Assembly (NCBI GenBank): GCA_037178625.1
Contig: CM074129.1
Span: 3,472,001 to 3,536,000, forward strand
Reading direction: 5' to 3'
Origin: Skeletonema tropicum
Lineage: Eukaryota > Bacillariophyta > Thalassiosirophyceae > Thalassiosirales > Thalassiosiraceae
Length of the DNA stretch: 64,000 nucleotides
Shown in pieces: positions 1 through 11,044 of the stretch (its first letter is position 1; every line of letters begins with the position of its first letter). The notes beneath the pieces were generated by a model. That model worked only from the letters and a program-made list of their open reading frames with translations, had not been told where the DNA came from and did no database searches. The translations under genes and the position numbers were made by a program.

Positions 1-1
1 G

Positions 2-397
2 ATAGATTGGGATTCAATTACAGATGAATCTGCGTCAACAGGTCTCCCCATTGATGATGATGATGATGACGAAGAGGATACGAGAAGACGCCCAGAGTCA
101 ACGATGTGGGGAAGTGACAAAGATATTAATTTAGGCTACCCGCTTAGCTCTAAAAACTTGAATGGGGATGGAGACGACAGTGGAGTGGGCGACCAGGAAC
201 AAGGCATACACCCTTCTTGGACAAGACTACCATCCATGTCGTCACAACATTTATCTGCGCCAAACTTGAAAATCTACGAGACTCCAACCAAAGACGAAAT
301 CTACGAGACTCCAATCAAAGACGAAAAGTCACCGCCGCAGCGAAGGCGAAAGAGACGAACGAAAAAGAATGAGCTGAGGCTGAGCTTCCATAGCTAA
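2..397 (+). CDS. C-terminal part of an unknown basic-tailed protein, cut by the window edge
   Basis: The reading frame is open from base 2 and ends with TAA at 395-397, so only the last 131 codons are visible and the true start lies outside the window. The visible part has an acidic stretch (six Asp and two Glu around residues 19-26), a middle with a HPSWTRLPS motif, a short repeat (two IYETP-type units) and a strongly basic tail (RRRKRRTKK) that could act as a nuclear localisation signal. I recognise no domain. A damaged copy lies at 5885-6167. In both places the gene ends exactly where a minus-strand PH-domain gene or its relic ends, so the two were duplicated as a convergent pair. An internal ATG at 104 also exists, but the open frame upstream argues that it is not the start. 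Confidence 0.55.
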   Translation: MDWDSITDESASTGLPIDDDDDDEEDTRRRPESTMWGSDKDINLGYPLSSKNLNGDGDDSGVGDQEQGIHPSWTRLPSMSSQHLSAPNLKIYETPTKDEIYETPIKDEKSPPQRRRKRRTKKNELRLSFHS

Positions 398-725
398 TCA
401 TCCCAATCATGTCGTCATCGCCAAAATGTTGCCGGTTGGAAGATGAGCGTTGAATTTGATGCGATGCAAAGGAATTACTCTTGGGGATATCATCCGTCAT
501 GGGTAGAGCCGCAATCAACTTGTCTACGCTGAAAGCACTTTCCGTTCCATCGTCTTCTCTTCCATTGCCTTGGTAATACAGTGGCGCTACGACGATTTTT
601 CTTCTTCCTTCTCATTCTCCGTAGTTGGTAGTGTGGCATAATATTCCTTGTCACTTTCAGAAGAGGAGGGATTAGCGTGTCTGTGTAGCGGATTCCACTC
701 TCGAATGATGACGAAGAATGCGAAG
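398..725 (-). pseudogene. Truncated copy of the PH-domain protein gene (3' end only)
   Basis: Read on the minus strand, this stretch matches the last ~110 codons of the intact PH-domain gene at 6164-7060. It includes the LIAALPMTDD, PKSNSF and SHQIQRSSS segments. The reading frame is broken several times, about 27 bases just before the stop of the intact gene are missing, and nothing corresponds to the PH domain itself. It is therefore a relic of a duplication. Similarity fades near 725. Confidence 0.7.
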
Positions 726-784
726 GAAACAGCCTCAAAAACTCCTGAGGTAGAACATCCTTTGCCTGCGGCCAACCTTACCCT

Positions 785-3700
785 TAACCTTTCGTGAGTC
801 TTTTTTGTGTCTATTGTCTCACAGGAAAATGTTGGCCTGCTGCCTCGATTTGATTCTGCTTCTGCTTTTATTGTATCGATCTCCGTCCATCAAGAATAAG
901 ATCAATTTCTGCAAACATTGCCTATGTGTCATGCTCTATTACTATTACCATAACACATTTATATTGTCTCTATACTCCTACTGTTATCATAAACACATAA
1001 TATTGTTTACATTGAGTTAAGCCGTTTCACCTTTTCAATACAGCCCCACTCTTCGTAACATGCCCTTGAGCGATCAATATGATATTTCTCCCAATTATCA
1101 TCTCCTTGGGCTTTGAAGTATGAGCTTGCCAACTCGTGTGCTAAAGCTCGATCTTGTAGGAATCCATTCCTACTTGATGTAGTGATTGCAGCAATGAACT
1201 TCTCTTCAGCCTCATTGTTCTTTCCGTTTAGCACAGCAAGCTCTGCTTCAAGGATGTATAGATAATGAACAACATTCACATTGCCATTCTTCGCCCAACC
1301 ACGAATGACCTGAATTGGTTTGTGTGCAGATTTCTTCATTTGTCTCTTCTTCCATCCAGATGCAGATTTTGCTGCTTTCAGATAGGTCAGCGCCTCCAAG
1401 AAAGTGTAGCGCAACGAAGTAAATGCGCCAGATATGATAAGACGAGCATTGTCCCCCACCTTTTGAACCAAGTTAATGGCGTCACTCCACTGTTGGAAGT
1501 AGACAAATATTTCTAGCTCCATAACGTTTACATAGCACTGAGAGCGACATTGCCAGTTGATTTTGCGGAGGCCAATATAGAGCCAAAAATCTTTTCCCCA
1601 GCTTCAACATCGATGCCACGGAGCTTCTTCACTGTTATCAGAGTATTAATTATGTATGACTTACTCATGTCTTGTTTGAGTTGTGTCAATACTGGAAAAG
1701 TCGCTTCCAGTTCTTTCTGAATGCTATCTAGTGGTCGACCTAGATAGTATAGGTGATAACTACGAGCAGAAAGACACCAACAAGCTCTCTCACTTTCGCC
1801 AGTCTCTAGACCAATCTGGTACCCCTTCAGTAATGGATCAACAGTATCCTGGAGGGGAGATACCCAGTGATAGCATAAAGTCTCTGTAACAAATAGTGTT
1901 TGAACAGCGCTTCTCCGCATGCCGTGCTTTTCAACCATCAGTTCTGCTGCCTTGGCCATCTCAATACCCTCCTGTGGTTTGCCAAAAAGTCCACAGAGCA
2001 ACGTACCAAGTCCAGCGAAACCAAACGACGACGAAGAATCTAAGCCGTGCTTTAGAGAAGTAGTGACCATATGAAAGATGATCAGTGGAAGCATTGTCGG
2101 CTCAACGTGATAAATTGATGAAGCAACCAGCTCGTTCATCCTTTGCCCCATTTCGTATCTTTCGTCGTCGAGCGTAGGCAAGTTAGCAATATCTGCAGCT
2201 GTTTTGTTCTTTAACAACTTCCTCACTCGAAAGTATTCTCTGACAATGGCGAATTTGGATACTGCCTTCTTCTTTAGAGTAGGTAAGCCGAGCTGACGTC
2301 TGAAATCAAGAGCTACATCAATGCACTCATTGTACTTTTCTGCGGCCAATAATGACCTCACTTTGATATCTGACACTCTAAATTTTTCTGTCACATCAAT
2401 ATCGTTGCTCAACACCTCTTCAATCAGCTCATTCATTGAGTCGAAATCACCTGTCACGTAACACACGTTCGCTCCATGGCTGCACAAATCCAGCATTGTA
2501 GTATGGTCTCCTTCCCAGCCCCTTGACCCAAGCGCCTCACGACCTGCCTTGAGGTAAACCTTGGCTGCGTCGAATGCTGCATTTTCTGATGCTTTGATTC
2601 CAGCTTTTAGATTCATTGTTGCTAACTCATCAAGATCAGTGTCAGTCATTTTTGATGCTGCGTAGTTCAGTAGGCCCACTACCTCAAAGAAGCTAGCCTC
2701 AAGTTCTTCCGGAGAAAGACTCTGCAACATAATCCTGCCAATATTCCCTCGGAATGCGTCCCTTTGGTCTGGACAAATGAGTTCAAACGCTGCCGATTGG
2801 ATCTGATCATGCATGAAATGGCACTCTTCGTCATCCATCTCACACAAGCCTTCTTCCTCTAAATCTTCGATCGAAGCTGCATATGAAGAATCGCTGCTAT
2901 CTACATCTACAGCTGCAGAGAAGACGCTCATGCCAGATGAGAGAAGAGAATTGCTTCCGATTGTTACAGCATCACCCGATACAGAAGACACCGGTTCCCT
3001 TATCGCAGACCTCATCTCTACCTGCGAGATGTTTTTCATGATCTCAATTACAGCTGATAGGCGGAAAGTAGCACCAAGGCAAGAGGCTACCATCAGCGCA
3101 TTCTGTGTCTCTTCCTGCAAGCGATTCATCTTATTAACAAGGACAGATGATACATTCTCGGTGGCTATCCTTGACTTCACTGCCTCATCGTCCCAAGTCC
3201 ATTTCATCGCAACGGAATTGTATTGTAAGAGCTTTTCATCATGAAGAGATCTTAGAAACATCAAAACGAAGAAGGGATTGCCTTCTGTCTTTTTGTAGAT
3301 CGTTTCTGCCAATGATTTGACTTTGATGTCGTCGTCATCCATCGTCAAGGCTTCAGCAACAAGAAGTATGACATTGTCGACACTGAGACTGCCAATCTTC
3401 ATCTTCGTAATAGACACATTCATTTGTTCCAGATCTCGAACGTGGAATGCAAGAGGGTGATGCCTGAAATTCCATATAGTCAAGGCAAACGTCATAGTTA
3501 TCAAGAATGAGCTGCTGCTAGAACGCATAGATACGTTGGGACACAAAAAATAAACATAATCAATCATCACTCACTCTGGTACTTCATCCTCTCGGTAAGC
3601 GCCAACAATCAAAAGACTAGGAATCTCTCCATCCAATACGATGCTCTTCAATAGATCCAACGTTGCTGTATCGCTCCACTGTAAATCGTCAATGAATAAG

Positions 3701-4450
3701 ATCACTCCTTTCAAGTATGAGCATATAACTTTCAATAATCGTCTGATTGCAAAGTGCATTTGAGAGATAGATTCTTTACCGGCCAAGGGGCTTAAACTGC
3801 CCAATCTGGAAACGGGTGCACTCTCCGATGACTTGGACAACAACGAAAGTTTTTGTTTCCCCAGCAAGTCTGTGCATCCAGGCAACACACGCCGTAGTTG
3901 TTCCACATCCTCTTCATCAAACTCATCTCGAATCTTATATCGTATCAGTGTTGCAGTAGACAATCCTCCCGACGAAGACAATCCCCCCAACATATTATGC
4001 TCTGTCATAATGTACTTGGTAAGATTAGTCATGGTATCGGAGAATGCTGAGAGTGGCCTGAGTAATTTCTCATCGAATTTTCCGGATGCAAAAGTACATC
4101 CACTTTTGGCGGCGTTATCGCCTAGACCTTTGCGGATGAGGGCGGACTTGCCTGTGCCGGATTTTCCAGAGACAAAAATTAGATTGTTGCTTATGATGGA
4201 TTTGTTGAGGTCTTCTTCATCAAGAAGTTGTCCTTTATTTTGCATATTCTCGCCGGCACTGTTGTTAAGTTCTTCGTCGTCATCTTTCTGAATATTCTCA
4301 GCCAACTCTCGTAATTTGCTACGCAATAATTCGATGTCATCATCTCGTCCATGTAATTTCATATCCGATAGGCGGAGCTGGGCAATATTGGTTTTTTGTG
4401 TGCCGATCTTTTGACTGTTTTGGGCAGCTTTGATGACATTATCGGCTAAC
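785..4450. repeat. Segmental duplication, copy A (partner at about 14690-18270)
   Basis: About 3.6 kb is shared with a block near 14690-18270 in the same orientation. It covers the minus-strand ATPase gene, its intron, and about 220 bp of 3' flanking DNA (785-1006 against 14690-14909). By eye the stretch 1007 to about 2575 is nearly identical between copies, while the part above 2575 is clearly more diverged. Boundaries are approximate because they were judged by reading, not by alignment software. Confidence 0.85.
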
Positions 4451-4536
4451 AAGTGGGATTGGGTCTGCGTCGATGAAGCGCTGCTGGGGTTGGGGTTGTC
4501 AATCCCGATCATATTTGCGGTGCGGGTGCTGATCAT
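1007..4536 (-). pseudogene. STAND-like ATPase with helical-repeat C-terminus, copy A, broken by a frameshift
   Basis: This gene has two exons: 4536 down to 3575, then 3463 down to 1007. The 111-bp intron runs GTGAGT to CAG, and splicing joins ...REDEVPE to HHPLAFHVRDLEQ in frame. The N-terminal exon has a P-loop (GKSGTGKSALIRKG) and a Walker B run (VILFIDDLQWSD), as in large AAA/STAND regulatory ATPases of the COG3899 type; the rest is alpha-helical, with TPR-like features. Near 1534 the sequence lacks one base present in copy B, which puts a stop after ...GNVALSA and splits off the last 171 codons. With that base the gene would encode 1139 aa. The loss may be real or a sequencing error. The natural ligand and role are unknown. 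A 90-codon minus-strand ORF just upstream (4538-4810) looks like untranslated leader. Confidence 0.8.
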
Positions 4537-5884
4537 TTTAAGTTATTATTATTATGATCATATTATGATTTAATACATACACCCTTGGCGAAATCGCGAG
4601 CTGCCTTGGGTCGGTTGAGCAACACTCACAGCGACAGAGCTCAGAGTGCATGATCCCGTGGTGGTGCATGATTCTCTGGGTTGCAAAACGGAGCCGCGTG
4701 AGCCTGCTATTGAACATGGAACACAGCGACATCATTATTTCTACTCCGATAGTGATACTGATTCTGTGCGGTGTTGGGCTGGTGTTGGGATGGATATAAA
4801 ATAATGTCAACGCGATGTCATTCTATTCAGCAGTTTCCTACAAAATCGTCACAGGTACCAAGTACCAACATACCTAAATAGATTACTTAGAGGCAGGTAG
4901 GGCAGATCTCTCCCTCTGTCCGGCACCAAGTTCGGCTTACGTGACGCGCCAAAATGTATACTAATTCCTACAATTTCATTGATCGATTGTATCCCGGATC
5001 CTGGACAAACGAGAAATCGTCAATGTAGAGGTATGCTCCGAGCTGGTCGGTCGCCACCCGGAAATGAGAGTGTGAAATAGAACGCAGAAACGGCTCTACA
5101 TAAAAGTAAATATTTCTATGTATGTATGTTGTTCCGTTTTGCACCTCAGAGAAGTATTATGTTAGCCTTGGAATGATAACGGAGTCGTACATATGAAGCG
5201 GCTCTACTTAACTGCTTGCAGAAGTAAAACGTATGTAGCGAATGCAAACCTGAAGGGCAAAAATGGAAATGGTTTTATTCCTTTCAGATTTTCACTATGG
5301 TGACCTGTAATTATGAAGATGATACGTTACATTCAGATGCGGATCTACTCCTGAACTACTAAAACGAAACAAACTTTAGGTTGAGGTTGTCACAGCGGAT
5401 TTTGACTAATGTGACACAGACCGACCGACCACCTTCACCTTCTTCGACGCTCCTCCTCCATCCTTGGACGCTTCGATGTAACCAACCCAAAATGAACAAG
5501 GATGAAGAATATTTGCGATGCTGCTGTCAATGCATCGCCAAGATCACAAACTACTCAACACGTGATGATTGGTGACGCATTGGGCGTCGCTCGACGGACT
5601 TCAACCAAAACAGATGCGTCGGGTGGAGCTCTTGTCCACCTTCGTAGCGGAAATACTCATCGAATGATTCATTAGTATCCATCGGCCAAGTCACAAGATA
5701 CGCTATTACTGGCGTTGGTGGCTGTATCATTCGTGTTTGCAACGAAACAGGGCATATCTCTGTACGACATATATATCTACGTGCACATTCACATGTATCC
5801 GCACGCGCAACAATACTTATCTCTAGAGAGTATAAACAACATCGCAATCACACGCAGAACAATTCCTCAACGAGGAGGCGTCTT
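4537..5884. other. Intergenic, no gene recognised
   Basis: This stretch holds the presumed promoter and leader of ATPase copy A and short, low-quality open frames only. I see no domain, RNA gene or repeat in it. Confidence 0.5.
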
Positions 5885-6167
5885 GAGTCTACGATATGGG
5901 GAAGCGACAAAGATATTACTTTAGGCTACCCGCTTAGCTCTAAAAATTTGAACAGGGATGGAGACACTGGAGAGGACGACCAGACAAGGCAAACACCCTT
6001 CTTGGACAAGACTGCCGTCCAAATCGTCACGACATTCATCTGCGCCAAACTTGAAAATCTTCGAGACTCCAATCTCAATCAAAGGCGGAAAGTCACAGCA
6101 GCAGCAGCAGCGTAGGCGAAAGAGACGAACGAAAAAGTATGAGCTGAGCCTGAGTTTCCACAGCTAA
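5885..6167 (+). pseudogene. Damaged copy of the basic-tailed protein gene at 2-397
   Basis: The DNA follows the plus-strand gene at the window start closely, including the WGSD, LGYPLSS, HPSWTRLPS and RRRKRRTKK segments. Compared with that gene, the internal ATG has become ATA, and bases are missing around 5980-5990, so the frame shifts between the first and second halves. The second half reads openly from 5958 to the TAA at 6165-6167. The acidic upstream part is absent. The stop codon overlaps the stop of the minus-strand PH gene. It could still make a 69-aa peptide, but no initiation signal supports that. Confidence 0.6.
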
Positions 6168-7060
6168 TCATCCCAATCGTCATGCAAAAAATCTGCATCG
6201 GGCTGAATGTCGTCATCGCCAAAATGATGCCGGTAGGAAGAGGAGCGCTGGATTTGATGCGAGGTAAAGGAATTACTCTTGGGAATCTCGTCGTCCGTCA
6301 TGGGTAGAGCCGCAATCAACTTGTCTACGCTGAAAGCACTTTCCGTTCCATCGTCTTCTCTTCCATTGCCGTGGTAATACAGTGGCTCCACGGCGGATTT
6401 TTCTTCTTCCTTTTCATTCTCCGTAGTTGGGAGTGAGACGAAATGATCCTTGTCACTTTCAAAAGAGGAGGAATCAGACGTGTCTTGGATTCCACTCTCG
6501 GACGACGATGACGAATATGAATGAGCGAGATTGTTGTTACCAGTGATTTCTCTGAGGAACTTTAGCTCATCTGCTGTGGTTGTGGTTGTTGCTTCACCAG
6601 AAGTATTTTTACTGCCTGTATTCAATGTCGACGAAGAAGACGAACCGTAGAAAGATTGAGATGGTGTACTATTCCCGGTACCATAACATTCTTTAGTTGC
6701 TTTTGGGCAAGACCGAACGAGGGCTGAGTAGGAGTGAGTGTGTTGCGCGATTGACGGACTCTCAATTCGCAAGATTCTCGTCGGGTGTTCAAGCGTGATC
6801 ATTTTCTTATGGATATCTTGACTCAAAGATATAATATCGTTTAGGAAAAAGAATCCGGTAGGTGAAGGTTGTTCATCTGTCTTGGGTTGTCGTTTGTAGT
6901 AACAAAGCGCATTTTCACCTCCCCCAAGCCTTTCAATCTGAAACCATCTTCGATTCGAGGAGGACGAGACGAGGGACTTTCGCCGCTTGAACTTGTCCCG
7001 TTTTTCCTTTAGGAACCATCCACGGAGAGTGGTCCCGTTCTCTGCTGCGGTAAATGTCAT
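6164..7060 (-). CDS. PH-domain protein with Ser-rich, acidic tail
   Basis: This 298-aa protein begins MTFTAAENGTTLRGWFLKEK. Residues about 10-105 look like a pleckstrin-homology domain: G-W-F-L-K-E-K at strand 1, a basic KFKRRK loop, RRWFQIE in strand 3, and a mid-domain LEHPTRILRIES strand. PH domains bind phosphoinositides or proteins at membranes. The rest is low-complexity Ser/Thr/Glu-rich sequence without a recognised fold and ends in an acidic DDWDD. The stop codon overlaps the end of the plus-strand relic at 5885-6167. The start is the first in-frame ATG, directly before the PH domain, so it is likely right. A 3' fragment of a second copy lies at 398-725. Ligand and pathway cannot be told from the sequence. 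Confidence 0.75.
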   Translation of the reverse strand: MTFTAAENGTTLRGWFLKEKRDKFKRRKSLVSSSSNRRWFQIERLGGGENALCYYKRQPKTDEQPSPTGFFFLNDIISLSQDIHKKMITLEHPTRILRIESPSIAQHTHSYSALVRSCPKATKECYGTGNSTPSQSFYGSSSSSTLNTGSKNTSGEATTTTTADELKFLREITGNNNLAHSYSSSSSESGIQDTSDSSSFESDKDHFVSLPTTENEKEEEKSAVEPLYYHGNGREDDGTESAFSVDKLIAALPMTDDEIPKSNSFTSHQIQRSSSYRHHFGDDDIQPDADFLHDDWDD

Positions 7061-7465
7061 TGCGCGCGAGGTGGTTAGTTAGGGGTGCGGGAACGGAACT
7101 TGCGGTTGATAAAAATGGAATGTTCAAGGACAAAGGCAGTGAATGACATTGCTTGCAGTTAGTTACTCGAGAGTTGACATGGAGAAGAAATTTAAATCGA
7201 GCCTCAATCTTTTCTCCATTTTTGGCGTCGCCCTTCGCACCATCTGGCACTCATCACACATCACAGTCACACATCTCAATGAACGGATGAAAACCATGGC
7301 CAAAAACGGCGTTGGCAGCAGTAGGAGAGCCCCAACAAATGACGTAACGGCCTTCTATTATTCATCGAACATTGACGCTATCTTCTTTGGCATACTATAA
7401 CCGTTCACTGTTCATTAATTTGTAGCATATCAGCTACAACATAATAGAGCAAACAAATAATTATT
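7061..7465. promoter_or_regulatory. Divergent promoter region between PH-domain gene and alpha-galactosidase
   Basis: The 405 bp separate two genes that start in opposite directions, so both promoters should lie here. An 85-codon plus-strand ORF inside it (7143-7400) has no recognisable features and is probably chance. I see no clear shared motif. Confidence 0.4.
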
Positions 7466-10400
7466 ATGAGCAGCCTAACCAACTATGCCGGATGGATATT
7501 CCGTCTAAATCTTCCAAAATCATCAAGCACAACCTCACCACCAGCTTCGCCATGCGACAACGTCAACTCGGAAGGTGTGCAATTACTTTCAAAGAACAAG
7601 TCGGAAGAAAGCAATAATGGTATGAATGACCACATCGCATCTCCTTCCTACCTCGCCGAGCTATGTCCTCAGGGAGTCTCTGTAACGACACTGGACCAAG
7701 CAGAGGCAACTCCACCACCACCATCTCCATCACAAAACTGGAGCTGGTCATTCTCATCGCAATCCTGCCCATCGAAATGGAATGTCACTTCCTCCAAACT
7801 TCTTTCCGTGACGTACCGTCCAGCGCATGAAGCGTACCCATCTTACACCAATATTTCGAGGAGTCAAGAGTATTGGAATAAATCAGTTGGATCATGTGTT
7901 ACTTGTTGTGATGGAGGAGGTTGTGGCAACTGTTCCGCGTGTCTTGGTGGTGGTAGTGGCGGTTCTTCACAGCAAAGTCCCAAACGTCGTGGGAAATGGA
8001 GTTCAATGAAACGTACCATGTCGGGGGCACCAAAACCAATTCATCGTGTCAAGGTGGATTACACAGTGGAGGACATTATGCAAATTGAACCAGTTTCGGC
8101 TACTAGTGCTGGAGTTGACGACGAGGCTGCAGATGGGGTGTGGATTCGAGGTGTGGGTAACTGTCATGCCCTGAGGATTTATCTTCGACCAAAGTTTGGT
8201 TCATCGAGTGATGAATCTCAAAGTATTGTTGATGGTGGAGCAAAGCCAAATAAAGATATCGGTTTTAAGTTATCAGCTATGGACAAATGGGACAATTTGC
8301 AATCTCCACCTTGGAATACAAAGGATGGTGATGACGCAATGGATGTGGGAGAAGATCAAAAGGACGTGAAGCAGTGGGGACCAATCTTAACTTTTGCAAT
8401 TCCATGTCAAGACGACGAGAGCAAAGAATCTACGGCAAAGGACAAATGTCAACCTCTCCTTTGGAAAGTACACCATCCACCTAATCCCAGTGTGGCACTT
8501 GATTCTTTTTTACTCATGGAGGGTGCATTAAATTTGCATTTGCAGAATCTACAAGGTAAACCATCTGCGTCGTTTGATTACGATGTACCCACGAATGTTT
8601 ACGTCAATGGCTATCAGAGTTGGTCGTACGCTGGGAGTGTCGTCCAAGGAGAGCCACAGCCTGGTAGTGCGATGCCGGATGTATTGAGTGGTGCGTTCAA
8701 TCGAGGTGGAGTTGTGTTGTCTGGCGATCAAACAAATTGCGATGGAGATGACTGGTCGGACAACTTTGAGATGGCGACGACGAACGCAAGCAGTAGCTCA
8801 AATTCAATAGATGACCAAGAAGAGTTGAATGCAACTACCGCCTTTTACAAGTCGGACATGTTTGCATGTATATCATCGAATGGCACGACTTCTCAACATG
8901 ACGATGGACGTATTTTGCTCGACGAGGAAGGTGGTCCTGCCTTAATTACCGGCTTCCTATCTCAGAGAGAACAGTATGGCGTTGTTTGTATGGACAAGGC
9001 ACTTCGCCATTTTAACCTTTTTGCTTGTCACGAAGGGCAAATAGCATCGAGAAATGATATCTCTTCTGACTGGGCCTATTTGCAAATTGTTGATTCATCA
9101 TGCTATGACGAGGAAGCAATGGTTTATTATGTCCATGCATGCGGAGATCATAATGACGCAAGGGCCATGGAAAAAGGCCTCACGTACGGATGGTGTTCTT
9201 GGTATCATTACTATGAAAATATTGATCATGACTCTTTATCGAAGAATGCTCATGTGTTGAACAAAGCAAAAAACAAGATTGGCTTCAATCTATGCCTCGT
9301 AGATGACGGATACATGACATCATGGGGAGACTGGACTTCACTCAAGCCTGGTAAATTTGTGAAAGATGGAGGGATGCGTGTACTGTCTGATGCTATCAGG
9401 TCCAAAGGTATGCAGCCAGGTGTGTGGCTAGCACCTTTTGCTTGTGACAAGAAATCAAAGCTGGCAAAAGATCATCCTGATTGGATTATTCGCAATGATT
9501 CGGGAAGGTACGCCAACAGTGCAAACTGTGGCAAGTTCTTCTACGGGTTGGATGCCACGAACCCAGAAGTGAGAAAGCACGTCTACGACACCATCCATCG
9601 AGCTGTTCATGAATGGGGATTCGATGTCCTAAAGCTTGATTTCTTGTACGCATCATGTCTCGAGGGGAATGGAAAGTACGACATTACAATGAGTAGAGCA
9701 GAAGCGTTCCATTTGGGTTTGCGCACAATTAGAGAGGCCGCCGGAGACGAGACTTTCATTATTGGTTGTGGATGCCCCGTTGGGTCGGCAATTGGATTTG
9801 TGGACGGGATGAGAGTTTCGTGTGATACTGGACCAACTTGGCTTCCAGAGTTCCCGTTACCACACTGGGACAATGGGACATTACCGTCACTGCGAGGAAT
9901 GCTTCGAAATACACTAAGTAGATCTATTCTCGGACATCGATGGTGGCACAACGATCCCGATTGTGTTCTTCTCGGTAATACTACCAAGCACACGGATAAC
10001 GAAGTAATGAGTGCCGCCTCAGTAGTTGGCATGACTGGCGGGATGTTTCTCTTATCAGATGATATGGAGAAGGTTAGCGATGCTAGATTAAACATCGCGA
10101 GGAAAATATTTCCTCTAACTGGCGTCACTGCAGTCCCCCTTGATTTGCATAGTACAATGAACTGTGGAATGCCATCGGTCCTCCGTTTGTGGTGTACCGA
10201 AAAAGCCATTCCGACTGATGAAGTTGCAGACAACTTCGAGGTGGATGCCACTGGTAGGATATTGAGACAACAAGCTTCGAAGCTTCAGACTGAAATTGGA
10301 TGGTCGCCAAGAAACAACAATATCGATCCTTACAGTCGTGAGCGGAGCTGTTTCTTTGTTGCGCCTGGCCTCGGATCTTGGACTGTTGCAAGCTTAAGTA

Positions 10401-10969
10401 ACTGGATGTCTCATTCAACAACTATGAGCGTGTCGTTCGCAGCTCTTGTAGCTCATAGCATTAAAGATTTTACAGCTATGGGTGCCCCGATGGACTCCGG
10501 CCCCGGGGAGACGTCTGAAAATGGTTACCATGTCTTTTCATTTTGGTCATCAGAATATGTGTGGATTCCGCACGAGACGTTGGTTGACAACAGCCCTCTT
10601 GTGAAAAAGTTGAAGTCTCACCAGACGGAGATATTCCACATCAAACCAGCCGATCCAACTTCTTGTCAGTACATCGGCAGTGATTTGCATTTTTCTTGCG
10701 GATTTGAAGTTGCGTCATTCAAAGCTTCAGAAAATCGAGTTATGGTCGAGTTGAAGAATAATTATGCAAAGAAAGGCTCCGTTTACCTGTACTTGCCTCT
10801 TGGAAAGAAGTTTGATAAAGCGACTGTCGAAGTAAATGGCGAAGCAGGTCGCATGGATATCATTGCAAGACCAACTCTTGGAGGGACTGAAGGTGTGGTG
10901 GTGCGAGTGCCTGTCGTGATCAAAGGTACAGGGGATGAAAATGATGGTATTGTCTTAATATCTTGTTGA
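7466..10969 (+). CDS. Glycoside hydrolase family 36-type alpha-galactosidase
   Basis: The protein has 1167 aa in a single exon and is predicted to cleave terminal alpha-galactosyl residues from oligosaccharides or glycolipids. The TIM barrel spans about residues 570-900. It opens with YGWCSWYHYYE (near 573), carries the nucleophile segment VLKLDFLYA with Asp725, and has RVSCDTGPTW with Asp787 at the acid/base position. These follow the pattern of GH36 enzymes of the Thermotoga GalA group. Residues about 200-560 would form the N-terminal beta-sandwich, including VNGYQSWSYAG, and the end forms a C-terminal beta domain. Odd features are a Ser-rich N-terminus and a Cys/Gly-rich insert (about residues 140-165). 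I see no clear signal peptide, so location is uncertain. Raffinose-synthase-like transfer activity is an alternative. It converges on the PPIL4 gene with 75 bp between stops. Confidence 0.85.
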   Translation: MSSLTNYAGWIFRLNLPKSSSTTSPPASPCDNVNSEGVQLLSKNKSEESNNGMNDHIASPSYLAELCPQGVSVTTLDQAEATPPPPSPSQNWSWSFSSQSCPSKWNVTSSKLLSVTYRPAHEAYPSYTNISRSQEYWNKSVGSCVTCCDGGGCGNCSACLGGGSGGSSQQSPKRRGKWSSMKRTMSGAPKPIHRVKVDYTVEDIMQIEPVSATSAGVDDEAADGVWIRGVGNCHALRIYLRPKFGSSSDESQSIVDGGAKPNKDIGFKLSAMDKWDNLQSPPWNTKDGDDAMDVGEDQKDVKQWGPILTFAIPCQDDESKESTAKDKCQPLLWKVHHPPNPSVALDSFLLMEGALNLHLQNLQGKPSASFDYDVPTNVYVNGYQSWSYAGSVVQGEPQPGSAMPDVLSGAFNRGGVVLSGDQTNCDGDDWSDNFEMATTNASSSSNSIDDQEELNATTAFYKSDMFACISSNGTTSQHDDGRILLDEEGGPALITGFLSQREQYGVVCMDKALRHFNLFACHEGQIASRNDISSDWAYLQIVDSSCYDEEAMVYYVHACGDHNDARAMEKGLTYGWCSWYHYYENIDHDSLSKNAHVLNKAKNKIGFNLCLVDDGYMTSWGDWTSLKPGKFVKDGGMRVLSDAIRSKGMQPGVWLAPFACDKKSKLAKDHPDWIIRNDSGRYANSANCGKFFYGLDATNPEVRKHVYDTIHRAVHEWGFDVLKLDFLYASCLEGNGKYDITMSRAEAFHLGLRTIREAAGDETFIIGCGCPVGSAIGFVDGMRVSCDTGPTWLPEFPLPHWDNGTLPSLRGMLRNTLSRSILGHRWWHNDPDCVLLGNTTKHTDNEVMSAASVVGMTGGMFLLSDDMEKVSDARLNIARKIFPLTGVTAVPLDLHSTMNCGMPSVLRLWCTEKAIPTDEVADNFEVDATGRILRQQASKLQTEIGWSPRNNNIDPYSRERSCFFVAPGLGSWTVASLSNWMSHSTTMSVSFAALVAHSIKDFTAMGAPMDSGPGETSENGYHVFSFWSSEYVWIPHETLVDNSPLVKKLKSHQTEIFHIKPADPTSCQYIGSDLHFSCGFEVASFKASENRVMVELKNNYAKKGSVYLYLPLGKKFDKATVEVNGEAGRMDIIARPTLGGTEGVVVRVPVVIKGTGDENDGIVLISC

Positions 10970-11044
10970 CATTTGTGTTGTGGTTGTGCGTAGAAGCTGT
11001 AACTGTAAATAAATTATCACTTTAGAGGAGACTCAATGTGTAAA

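Noticed and set aside
4538..4810. 90-codon minus-strand open frame upstream of ATPase copy A
   Set aside because: Ends two bases before the ATPase start, no conservation in copy B; most likely leader sequence.
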